A stretch of DNA of 62,480 nucleotides from JBDZVM01 sp040255675 (GTDB lineage: Bacteria > Actinomycetota > Actinomycetes > Acidothermales > Acidothermaceae), in NCBI GenBank assembly GCA_040255675.1, contig JBDZVM010000023.1:1-62480 (forward strand), read 5' to 3'. Below, piece by piece: positions 26,744 to 34,302 of the stretch. The notes beneath the pieces are model-generated. The model searched no databases and was not told the DNA's origin. It was given only the letters and a program-made list of their open reading frames with translations. Numbering within the stretch: position 1 is the stretch's first letter; each line of letters opens with the position of its first letter. A program made the translations under genes and the position numbers.

Positions 26744-28077
26744 ACAACGATCGAAGTAGTGCCGTCGGCGTCCGTGACCGCGGTAAACATGACGTGCTCG
26801 CCGCTAGCGAGGAAAGTCGGACGGTACGTCCGCGGTGGCAGAGAATCGTAGTCCGCATCGGGTAATCCGGCGATGTTGAAGGTTGCCGCGACATTGCCCG
26901 TCTTGTCGACACACCCGAAAAGTTCGAGGTGATGGTTCATTTCGAGCGCGCCCGAGCTCACCCACGCGGTGGCGCCGCTGACCACGACGTCGATGGTGTT
27001 GTCAGCCGCGAAACCGCCCCGGACGTCGAACGTCGTGCCGTCGACCTCGGCAACATCACCGCTCATACCGGGACGAGCGAGTCGCAGCCAGATGTTGCCG
27101 TCGACGATGCCCGCGAGTTGCAACCAGTAGTAGTTCGGCTTGCTCGACGCGAGAACGACTCCCGTGATTGGATCGCGGCGCCTGAGTGTGGCCAGGTAAT
27201 CCGACATGGTGCCGTCACCTTTCCGCGGCTGAGCCTCCGTCGTGTACAGCGTCGTGCCTCTCACGTCGGCCGTCACGCCGAAGAACTCATCTCGTGGGTG
27301 TGTCGCGGAAATGGTCTTTACGACGCCGGTTTTTGGATCGAGTCGGTCTAGATTTCGTCCGGCGGTGACCCAAAGATAGCCGCCGGCAGCCGCAAGTTGC
27401 GCGCCGACGGCGTCACTGGCCCCGTCGGCGACCTGGAGTGGAAACTGATGCGTTAGCCCAAGCGTCGCCTCGTCAAAGCCGAGCAACGAGGTTGACGTGC
27501 CGACCCACACTTGGCCGTACGCCACAATGACGCTTCGCGGAGTTGACGACGTGAACGTCGATAACGCTCGGCCCGTAGTGACCGTGCCGGCGTTTCCGTC
27601 GATACGGAGCAGTCGCGAGTTTGACGACGTGTCGGTCGTGCCCGCGGGCTCCGCGAGCACGAAGGCCGCGTCGTCGTCGGACGCGCCCAACGACATCTGA
27701 GGTGTCATTGGCACAAGTTGGGTGTTCGGCGCCAAGGCGATCGACCGTAAAGGTGCGAGGGTGCGGTGGTGCTCGGCGTCTACCAGTGTCGGCGGGCCGG
27801 TCACGGCCGCGGCCCCGGTCGTCGAAGGGTGTGGAGACGACGACAGGGAGGGTGAACTCGGTGACGGCGCGGGTGACGTGACCCTTCCGTGGCCGGGGAG
27901 CGTCATGATGGTGACGGCGGTGATGACGGCGGCCGTTGAAGCGGTCGCGGCCAGCGCCGCATGCCGGCGCCGCCTCCGGGTTAGGCGTCTGCGTACGTCG
28001 CCGACGATGTCGGGTGGCCGCAACTCAGCGGCGGCGGCACGAAGCTCCTCGCGTAGCCGTTCTTCGAGCGTCATCAC
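26713..28077 (-). CDS. Single-pass membrane protein coupled to a sigma factor
   Basis: A 454-residue protein. The cytoplasmic N-terminus (about 45 residues, TLEERLREELRAAAAELRPP) is followed by one TM helix (40-62), a Ser/Pro-rich linker and a long extracytoplasmic domain with repeated blocks such as GYLWVTAGRNLDRLDPKTG and GQVWVGTSTSLLGFDEATL, which suggest a beta-propeller sensor. Start at GTG 28077 (4-bp GTGA overlap with the sigma stop) or ATG 28074. Position and topology make it the probable partner of the sigma factor; no zinc motif is present. Confidence 0.7.
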   Translation of the reverse strand: MMTLEERLREELRAAAAELRPPDIVGDVRRRLTRRRRRHAALAATASTAAVITAVTIMTLPGHGRVTSPAPSPSSPSLSSSPHPSTTGAAAVTGPPTLVDAEHHRTLAPLRSIALAPNTQLVPMTPQMSLGASDDDAAFVLAEPAGTTDTSSNSRLLRIDGNAGTVTTGRALSTFTSSTPRSVIVAYGQVWVGTSTSLLGFDEATLGLTHQFPLQVADGASDAVGAQLAAAGGYLWVTAGRNLDRLDPKTGVVKTISATHPRDEFFGVTADVRGTTLYTTEAQPRKGDGTMSDYLATLRRRDPITGVVLASSKPNYYWLQLAGIVDGNIWLRLARPGMSGDVAEVDGTTFDVRGGFAADNTIDVVVSGATAWVSSGALEMNHHLELFGCVDKTGNVAATFNIAGLPDADYDSLPPRTYRPTFLASGEHVMFTAVTDADGTTSIVVYPADPACRP

Positions 28078-28562
28078 GTGCTTCTTTCAGATTCTGTCAG
28101 TGCCGCGCGCAATGCGGCGAGGCCGCGTGACGCGTGGGTCTTCACCGAGCCGGCGGATATTCCGAGAACGTCGGCAATGCGCGCTTCGCTGAAGTCTTCG
28201 TAATAGCGCAGCACGAGAACCTCGCGTTGCCTGACCGGCAAGTTCCGCAAAGCCGCAATCAGCATGAATCTGCTGGCGAGCTGATCGTCGATGGACAATG
28301 CGTGGTCGGGGCCGCGGATGCCTGTGAGCAACCGGCGTTCAAGGGCCTTTCGGCGTCGCCAGGAGTTGCAGAGGTTCACCACCGCGCGTGTAAGGTAGGC
28401 GATCGGGTCATCGATTGCGCCCCGCCGAAGTGGCCGCACGGAACGCGCAATTGCCTCTGCCACGAGATCCTCTGCTTGCGTCGAGTCACCGACGAGCAGG
28501 AAGGCAAGCCTCAGCAGCCGAGGCGATGCCTCGGCCGCGAGCTGCTCCCAACCGGCCTCCAG
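28074..28562 (-). CDS. SigE-family sigma factor, probable CTG start
   Basis: Region 4 (LPVRQREVLVLRYYEDFSE, LGISAGSVKTHASRGLAALR) and most of region 2 are clear. The first ATG (28463) would cut region 2 in half. The same frame continues upstream through PRLLRLAFLLVGDSTQAEDLV to an in-frame TAG, with no ATG, GTG or TTG that would keep region 2 whole. A CTG at 28562, 4 nt after GGGAGG, gives 162 residues, the normal length for the family. A frameshift or sequence error upstream is the alternative. Confidence 0.72.
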   Translation of the reverse strand: MEAGWEQLAAEASPRLLRLAFLLVGDSTQAEDLVAEAIARSVRPLRRGAIDDPIAYLTRAVVNLCNSWRRRKALERRLLTGIRGPDHALSIDDQLASRFMLIAALRNLPVRQREVLVLRYYEDFSEARIADVLGISAGSVKTHASRGLAALRAALTESERST

Positions 28563-28672
28563 AACGCCTCCCTGTCCCTACGGCGAGCAAGACCAACGAA
28601 GGCCCTCGCACGTTGACAAGGATGGCGAACTATCGGCTTACGACGCGGCAACGGGCGGCGTCGTCCGGAAAT

Positions 28673-29029
28673 TCAACCGGTGCTGGCGAGGCGGCGCAGT
28701 GACGCGTACGTTTCCGCTCGCGTATCGCTGTCGAGCTCACCGATGTCGTAAAACTCGGGTGGCGTGGGCGGGCGGGGCGAGTGCGGCGTCAGCAGCGGCA
28801 CCGCCTTTGAGAGCACGGAGGCAACGTCGGCGGCAACGGTGTCTGGTGCCAGCCGGCTGTGCCGGACCTTCGTGGCGCTCGTTTCGCCACTCAGGATGTA
28901 CGACATCGCAATCGATCCGTCTTCGTCGACCTGAAGCTGGATTGTGATTGTGCCGAACAGGATGTGCCTCCCGGTCTGAGGAACGCCCGCATTGAATAGT
29001 CTCGCACGAGATTCCCTGATTGCGATCAC
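28673..29029 (-). CDS. Hypothetical protein
   Basis: An open frame of 118 residues from a GTG at 29029 (the frame stays open to 29260). The C-terminal part looks protein-like: GTITIQLQVDEDGSIAMSYILSG, then ADVASVLSKAVPLLTP and a tail with many charged residues. No family recognised and no clear ribosome-binding site. It lies upstream of the sigma gene on the same strand and is divergent from the DUF4262 gene. The start is uncertain and the gene may not be real. Confidence 0.35.
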   Translation of the reverse strand: MIAIRESRARLFNAGVPQTGRHILFGTITIQLQVDEDGSIAMSYILSGETSATKVRHSRLAPDTVAADVASVLSKAVPLLTPHSPRPPTPPEFYDIGELDSDTRAETYASLRRLASTG

Positions 29030-29235
29030 CCGTTCGGCGCACAACCGTTTGGTGCGCGCGACGTAGCGGAAGGCGCCGAACGGCGAGCTAAGTCTGGTGC
29101 GCGCGCGTCGATATTTACCAGAGCGATCTCGCGGGCTTGGGCTGTGGATTGTTTGCGCGGCGTGGTGCCGCACTCCGCCAGACTGTTCTTGCTCAGGTGC
29201 ACTGTTGGCTGTCACATGACGAAACGAGGGGACGG

Positions 29236-29718
29236 ATGAGCGATCCGCAAACCACCGCATGGCTCGACCAAGAAGACGCCCGGGTCGCCGCGGCGATCCG
29301 CAAGCACGGCTGGTTCATCGAATACGTGATGGCCGAGCCGCATCGCAAAAAAACCTCGATCGCTTACACCGTTGGCCTTTTCGGCATGGCGCACCCTGAG
29401 TTGGTGGTATTGGGAGCGCCTCCGCCGGGCGCCTCGGCGTTGCTGAACGACGTCGGACGACGCGTCAAATGCGGCGAAAATTTGCTACCTGGCCAGTTGC
29501 TCACGTTCGACGAATGGCCGCATCGGGTGACCGTCGAGGTGATACCGAATCCAGGTGAGATCCTGTTCGGCGCCAATCGGCATTATCAGCGGCCCGACGC
29601 GGCGTCGGTACCCGCGTTTCAACTGACCTACGACGATCGCGACGGCCGATTTCCTTGGGAATCAGGTTATGCGAACGAACCCTGGATTCAGCCTCGGCCC
29701 GGGGCCTATCGCGCCTAG
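29236..29718 (+). CDS. DUF4262 family protein
   Basis: A 160-residue protein with the DUF4262 pattern: IRKHGWFIEYVM, then SIAYTVGLFGMAHPELVVLG and PNPGEILFGANRHYQR. Function unknown; members occur widely in actinobacteria. The ATG at 29236 follows GAGGGGACGG. The longer frame from 29137 would add an unrelated N-terminus. Confidence 0.85.
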   Translation: MSDPQTTAWLDQEDARVAAAIRKHGWFIEYVMAEPHRKKTSIAYTVGLFGMAHPELVVLGAPPPGASALLNDVGRRVKCGENLLPGQLLTFDEWPHRVTVEVIPNPGEILFGANRHYQRPDAASVPAFQLTYDDRDGRFPWESGYANEPWIQPRPGAYRA

Positions 29719-29730
29719 GCCTTCTTTGCG

Positions 29731-29755
29731 TCTCCCGTGATCACGAGAACTTTTT
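29731..29755 (+). terminator. Probable intrinsic terminator after DUF4262 gene
   Basis: An imperfect hairpin built on CGTGATCACG (29736-29745), with flanking TCTC and AGA, followed by AACTTTTT. It stands 12 bp after the stop codon. Confidence 0.45.
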
Positions 29756-29856
29756 GGCACCCAGGACGTAAAAGTCTTCGCGATCACGCCGACATTGGCG
29801 GCGTGTCGTCGCGCCGGTATCGGGCGCGTGTGCGGAAAAATCAACCGTAGACAGAT

Positions 29857-29893
29857 GTGAGGCCCCTCTATGTATGAGATAGAGGGGCCTCAC
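29857..29893. terminator. Perfect 15-bp stem-loop, likely terminator
   Basis: GTGAGGCCCCTCTAT (29857-29871) pairs without mismatch with ATAGAGGGGCCTCAC (29879-29893) around a 7-nt loop. There is no U-tract. The stop codon of the small minus-strand reading frame at 29890 lies inside the right arm, so it fits as the terminator of that frame, and it could also stop plus-strand transcription. Confidence 0.6.
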
Positions 29894-30189
29894 TGGTCGA
29901 CGTCGCCGCCGACCGGCCGCCGATCGTCAGACGCAGCCACGGCTCGACCGCCTTTGATCCCTGTCGGCGCGGAAGTTGCCTTCCTGCGCCGCGGACCTCC
30001 GGTTTCTGAACCGTGCGCCCGCGAAGCCTGCCCGCCCCGGCGCGGTCTCGGGTTGGCCCCTTTGCCGCGTCTTGCGCGAGCCGACCGGCCGGCTCGTCTC
30101 GAGTAGCCGAAGCCCTCGTCGATTGCTTCCCGGTCAACCTCTCGGTTGCTGCCACCGCGATCGGTGGTGTGGAAGATTTCTAGCGACAT
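29890..30189 (-). CDS. Small basic hypothetical protein
   Basis: A 99-residue frame starting MSLEIFHTTDRGG, followed by a very Arg/Gly/Ala-rich, probably disordered body (RRAGRSARARRGKG, RPRRGGQASRAHG). It ends exactly in a strong stem-loop, which supports expression. No ribosome-binding site is clear and no family is recognised. The disordered, positively charged sequence could bind nucleic acid. An overlapping frame (29868-30155) is a less likely alternative. Confidence 0.4.
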   Translation of the reverse strand: MSLEIFHTTDRGGSNREVDREAIDEGFGYSRRAGRSARARRGKGANPRPRRGGQASRAHGSETGGPRRRKATSAPTGIKGGRAVAASDDRRPVGGDVDQ

Positions 30190-30220
30190 GCGGGCGCGCT
30201 GGCAAGGCCTTGAGCCAAGG

Positions 30221-30312
30221 AATTTTTAGACTTTTTTCGGTCCACAGGCCGCGGGCGTGTTGTCCCCCGGTTTCCGGACGCTGTCCACCGGTTGTACACC
30301 GGTTCATCCACA
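30221..30312. other. Cluster of five DnaA-box-like 9-mers beside an AT-rich run
   Basis: Five sites each match the actinobacterial DnaA box TTGTCCACA at 7 of 9 positions, all in the same direction: 30238, 30260, 30281, 30292 and 30304 (the last is 8 of 9 to TTATCCACA). Their starts are 22, 21, 11 and 12 bp apart, close to whole helical turns. An AT-rich stretch (AATTTTTAGACTTTTTT) lies directly upstream in otherwise GC-rich DNA. No dnaA, dnaN or plasmid replication gene is near. The function is unproven. Confidence 0.4.
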
Positions 30313-30333
30313 GGCTCCCGGCCTCCGGGCTTT

Positions 30334-30535
30334 GCCGGTCCGGCCTAGCCCGTCCCGGCGGTGCTGATTTGCCGGTCCGGCCTAGCCCGTCCCGGCGGTG
30401 CTGATTTGCCGGTCCGGCCTAGNNNNNNNNNNNNNNNNNNNNNNNNNNNNNNNNNNNNNNNNNNNNNNNNNNNNNNNNNNNNNNNNNNNNNNNNNNNNNN
30501 NNNNNNNNNNNNNNNNNNNNNNCCCGTCCCGGCGG
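30334..30535. repeat. 37-bp tandem repeat spanning an assembly gap
   Basis: Units at 30334-30370 and 30371-30407 are identical, a third is cut by the gap at 30422, and 13 bases of another unit follow the gap (30523-30535). Each unit contains the near-palindrome GCCGGTCCGGC. The array begins at the 3' end of the minus-strand lipoprotein gene. The copy number is unknown because the assembly collapsed here. Confidence 0.85.
30423..30522. other. Assembly gap (100 N)
   Basis: Exactly 100 undetermined bases, the standard placeholder for a gap of unknown size. It is flanked on both sides by the same 37-bp repeat, so the missing sequence is probably further repeat units. Confidence 0.95.
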
Positions 30536-31541
30536 CGACAAACACGTCCGTGAACGCCTCCGCGATCGCCGCCATGTCGGCGTCCACGCTCGGACCGAAC
30601 GGAAATGTCGGCGAATAATGCGTGAACAAGACATCGCCCGCCCGACGCCGGGCACACAGCGCCTGCCAAAGGGCGTTCGTCGTGAGGCCCGGGTTCATCA
30701 GATGCACGAGTCGGCCGTCGTAGACCTGGCTAAACGTCCAGATGTCGACCGCCGCCGCGCCGGCCGAGAGGGGGACGTCGACAAAGTCAGGCACCAGCGC
30801 GACCGCCGTCTCGGCGTCCGGTATCTGGTCGGTGGGAAAGGCGAGCGCCTTGCGGGTTTGGATCCGGACCTTGGCTCCCCAACCGCGCCGCCGTACCTCG
30901 GCGAATGCGGCACGTTGAGCGTCGGCGCGGCTGATTCCCCAGCTGTGATAGACCGCCGGCTCAGCCATGTTGGTCGTGAGATCGATGACGTCGACGTACC
31001 CAGAATCGACGACGCCTTGAAGAGTTTGAAGTGTCACGCCGGGATGGGCCTTGCGCTCATGGGCGTCACACGCCGCCGCCTGTGACGCGACGTTCGAAAT
31101 CCCTGGAGCGCAAGACAATTCGTAGCCGATGATGTCGATCAAAATTAGCTTTCCGGGCGCGTTTACGCTCAGTGCCGCTCTCGAGTCACGCAAGAAACGC
31201 ATGAGGTCACGGCCTTGCAGGCCGTCTCTGTCACCGAGTTCGTCGGCAATCTTGACGCCGACCACGCCCGGCCGCGCGGCCAAACTCGCGATTTGCGCGA
31301 CCGCGTGGTTGAACGAAGCGCGCCCAGCCTCCCATTGCTTGACCAGATCGCTCTCGAGCCAGACGCGCAAACCGTGGTCGCGGGCGGCTGTTACGGCGGC
31401 CGCGAATTTCGGGTCAGCCGCAACGGGTGCCAGCTTCGGATATGGCAGACGTTTTCCGGCTCCGTGACCTGAACTACATCCCGCGAAAAAGGCGAGCAAA
31501 AGCAGGCAGGTGACGAATCGGCGGCCTCGTGTCACGCTCAC
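30523..31541 (-). CDS. Lipoprotein with barrel-like domain (possible glycoside hydrolase), 3' end in gap
   Basis: About 340 residues from GTG 31541. Signal peptide with lipobox, Cys near residue 22 (FFAGCSSG). The body alternates strands and helices as in a TIM barrel: GLRVWLESDLVKQW, GVVGVKIADELGD, LILIDIIGYEL, YVDVIDLTTNM, AVDIWTFSQVYDG. This suggests an extracytoplasmic carbohydrate-active enzyme, though no family is certain. The coding sequence reaches the gap as ...VAAGT; in the repeat unit the next codons are GGC TAG, so the protein very probably ends right there. Reading through the N run is an artefact. It starts 3 nt after the preceding gene's stop. Confidence 0.65.
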
Positions 31542-31544
31542 GAG

Positions 31545-31973
31545 CTAGGGAACGCTTGTTGCCGAGCAGGCGCGGGTGAAGCCGGCCAATACGGCTTGTG
31601 CGCCGAGCGCGGCGGATGTGTCGCCCGCTTGCGCGGCGGCGGCGAGCGCCGACACCGCGTCGGCATCGTACTCGAGTTGTTCCTTGACGACGCTGTCGTT
31701 CGTCGCGTCTGCGAGCGCTCGAATTTGAGCGGCAAGACTCACAGCTTGGCCGTATTGGGCGGCTGATCCCTGCGCGATATTCATCCGCAGGGCTTGTTGC
31801 ACCAATCCGCGTGCTGAATTACACGCGGCCGCGCCGGTTTGCGGTGTCGGCTTGGCGGCGCTCGCCCCCTGCTGCGCCGCGCACGCCGCCGTGACGACGC
31901 TCAGTAAAACGGCGGCGACGGCGCGGCGCGCGCCCGACTTTCCCGAGGCGGTACGTAGCGGACTCATTGACAC
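31545..31973 (-). CDS. Small helical lipoprotein
   Basis: A 142-residue predicted lipoprotein: signal peptide with lipobox at Cys31 (VVTAACAAQ), a short Gln/Pro/Thr-rich spacer, and an Ala-rich helical domain (about 48-140) with two cysteines, CNSARGLVQQ and TRACSATS, that could form a disulfide. No family recognised. The start overlaps the upstream beta-helix gene by 10 bp and the stop is 3 nt before the next gene, so the three are one operon. Confidence 0.65.
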   Translation of the reverse strand: MSMSPLRTASGKSGARRAVAAVLLSVVTAACAAQQGASAAKPTPQTGAAACNSARGLVQQALRMNIAQGSAAQYGQAVSLAAQIRALADATNDSVVKEQLEYDADAVSALAAAAQAGDTSAALGAQAVLAGFTRACSATSVP

Positions 31974-34085
31974 ACCTCGCTGACATCGTCGACGAGCAAG
32001 ACCTGCCCGACAGCGAAGGATTTTCCGTAGATATTCAGATCGAAGTCGTCGCCACTGTTATTGACGGTCGCTGTCACGGTGATTTGAATCCACGTCGTGC
32101 CCTGCAGCGCAAAGCTCGCCGCGGTGTACCCGGCGGCCACGGTACCGTTGTATTCGCGCAACCTGATATTGACCGTGGCCCCCGCCGGCCCCTGAACCCA
32201 CGCCGTCGCGGTGCAGGTCGCGGCCGGTGGGGCGACCTTGTTCCAGTCGGGGCTGTCATTGAGGAGCGGGTCACTACCAGACGATGTCGGCGTGATCGCC
32301 GCTGCCGCACTGCCCGAATGCGCGGCCGTCGTCGTCCGTGCGAGCGAGCCGCCTGAGCCCGCGTTCCAGCCTGAGGTATCCGTCTCGAAGCCGGGGTTGC
32401 CGACCAGATTCGCCGGCGTCGAGCTTGGCGAGGGCGTCGGTGTGGGTGACGGTGACGGAGACGGGCTGGACGACGGTGACGGTGACGGTGACGGTGACGG
32501 AGACGGGCTGGACGACGGTGACGGTGACGGTGACGGTGACGNNNNNNNNNNNNNNNNNNNNNNNNNNNNNNNNNNNNNNNNNNNNNNNNNNNNNNNNNNN
32601 NNNNNNNNNNNNNNNNNNNNNNNNNNNNNNNNNNNNNNNNNGGCTCCCGCCAGGTGTGAACTCGTAGGCGCCGCGATCGTCGTAGGTGCGCGGTCCGGTG
32701 CCAGTGTTCGGCGTCGCGGGATCGTCGATGCGCGCCGTCCCTTCGATATCGCTCGTCAACTCTCCGCTCACGCCCGAATCTGCCGAGTCGATAGCGGGCG
32801 ACCCGGGTAACAAATGCATGTCACCGCTCGCCGGCGCTTTCCACAGCGGGTCGGCTTGCAGGCCGCCCGCCTCCTGGCCTGACGCCGATTGGAAGGCCGC
32901 CAGCGTGGCGTACCCGGTGGTCTTCCACGTCATCATGACGCCGGTCTGGCCAGCGGCAAGGTGCAAGAAAACGAGGTCGTCGTGCAGCGTCGTGCCCGTG
33001 GTGGAGTCTTGGTCGACCCGAATATTCCCTTGCGTACGCGGGCATTTCACCGTGCCGCCCGCGCCATTAGGGCAGTTGATGGCGTTGTCAACGCTGATGT
33101 TGTTGGCGATGGTGAAGTTGCCCGACGTGCCCTCGACGTTGATGCCCGCCGAAACGTTGTCGAACACGCTGTTGCCGATAATGCGATTACCGGTCACGTT
33201 CAAGTCGTCGATGCCGTGGTCGCCCGTGATGCAGCCGCTCGTGTTACCCGTGCTCGGGTGATTGCAGTTCGTCAGCTGCACCGTGGTGAAACCTTTGTTG
33301 TGAAACGACAGGTTGCCGGCGACTAGGTTGTTGTTCGCGCCGGGGTAAAACTGCAGGCCCGTGTCTTCGTTGTCGTGGCTGATGTTGCGAACGATGGTGT
33401 TTCCGCTTGTGCGGACGTCGATACCGGGCGCGTTGCGAACGTAGCCGAAGGCGTTCCAGCTCGTCTCATTTCCTTCGACGGTGTTGCCGGTGCTGGCATT
33501 CGTCAGGTAGATGCCCGCGACCGTGTTGTGGTCGGCCGTGTTGTGCGACACGACCGAGTTGGTGGTGCCGCTCAGCTGAATCCCGGCGGCGGTTGCCCCC
33601 TGTTGTGGCAAGCCGGAGTAGGTGACGGTGTTGCCCGAGATGGTGATGTTCTTCGACTTGCTCACGTAAATTCCGCTCGAACTGGTACGCGTGATCGTAA
33701 AGCCGGTGATCGTGACGTAGGAAGCCCCGCTCAGATAGAACCCGTGTGCCCCTCCGGTGAGTAATGGGTTGGCGCCCGGCGCGGAGGCGAACGCGATCGG
33801 TGACGAAGCGGTGCCCGACTTCGTGATGGTCACGCTTTCGCCGTACGTGCCGTCCGCGACCAGCACGGTTTGACCCGGGCTTACGACCGACGCGGCTTTC
33901 GAGATCGTGCAGTACGGTTGCGTCTGCGTTCCCGAACCGCTGTCGGAACAGCCAGTGCCGCCTACGTAAAGCGTCGAGTCGGCGGCGTTCGCCGATGCCA
34001 TCGGGAAGAAAACCGCTGCCGATAAGGCTGCCGCCGCCGCAATCACCTTCGGGGGGATCTTTACCAAAATGCCAGCCAATATCAC
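31964..34085 (-). CDS. Secreted right-handed beta-helix protein with Pro/Ser linker and carbohydrate-binding module, interrupted by gap
   Basis: Start at GTG 34085 with AAGGAGA upstream. Signal peptide cleaved near ASANA (residue 35). Then a parallel beta-helix of PbH1 coils (SGIYVSKSKNITISGNTV, GIYLTNASTGNTVEGN, GNTIVRNISHDNEDTGLQFY), as in polysaccharide lyases and epimerases. After DRGAYEFTPGGS the sequence enters 100 N. Beyond the gap the correct frame reads a Pro-Ser linker (PSPSPSSSPSPSPSP) and a module NLVGNPGFETDTSGWN ending in LLVDDVSEVCQ at 31964, like CBM4/9. Straight translation across the gap gives a wrong frame because the gap size is arbitrary. Confidence 0.75.
32443..32641. 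repeat. Linker-coding repeat (6-bp in 42-bp units) and assembly gap
   Basis: GGTGAC hexamers are organised in a 42-bp higher-order unit containing GGAGACGGGCTGGACGAC. On the minus strand they encode the Pro-Ser linker. The array runs into 100 N at 32542-32641, so its length is unknown. Confidence 0.85.
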
Positions 34086-34302
34086 GGAAGTCTCCTTCCA
34101 TCGGTCTCAGGCTGCGATGCGTCAGAGCGCGGGGCATACCGCGCTGACGGGAAGCTGTTCTACGTCATTTGGCGGGCTCCCGGGCATGGATCCTGCCATC
34201 GGATGAGTCGCCCACGCGCGAATGCGGGATGCGTCCGCCGTCCGTCCGCCACAGGCTCGGCTCATCGCCGTGCGTGGGAGTCGCGGCGGCAGAGGGGGAA
34301 AC
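34086..34302. promoter_or_regulatory. Divergent upstream region between secreted operon and exopolysaccharide cluster
   Basis: 217 bp between two divergent start codons, each with its own ribosome-binding site. It must hold promoters for both transcription units. No clear operator or hairpin was seen. Confidence 0.4.

Noticed and set aside
30221..30312. Chromosomal oriC
   Set aside because: No dnaA, dnaN, recF, rpmH, rnpA or parAB nearby, and the boxes are all imperfect. It is kept only as a DnaA-box-like cluster.
30334..30422. 37-bp repeats resembling a CRISPR array
   Set aside because: Units are directly adjacent with no spacers, and no cas genes are present. It is a plain tandem repeat.
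30345..30522. Extension of the barrel-like lipoprotein through the gap to 30345
   Set aside because: The repeat unit supplies a TAG directly after the last codons before the gap, so the extension is an artefact of N translation.
32274..32541. Val-Thr repeat tail continuing the beta-helix frame past the N gap
   Set aside because: The frame is set by an arbitrary 100-N gap. The neighbouring frame gives a Pro-Ser linker and a CBM-like module.
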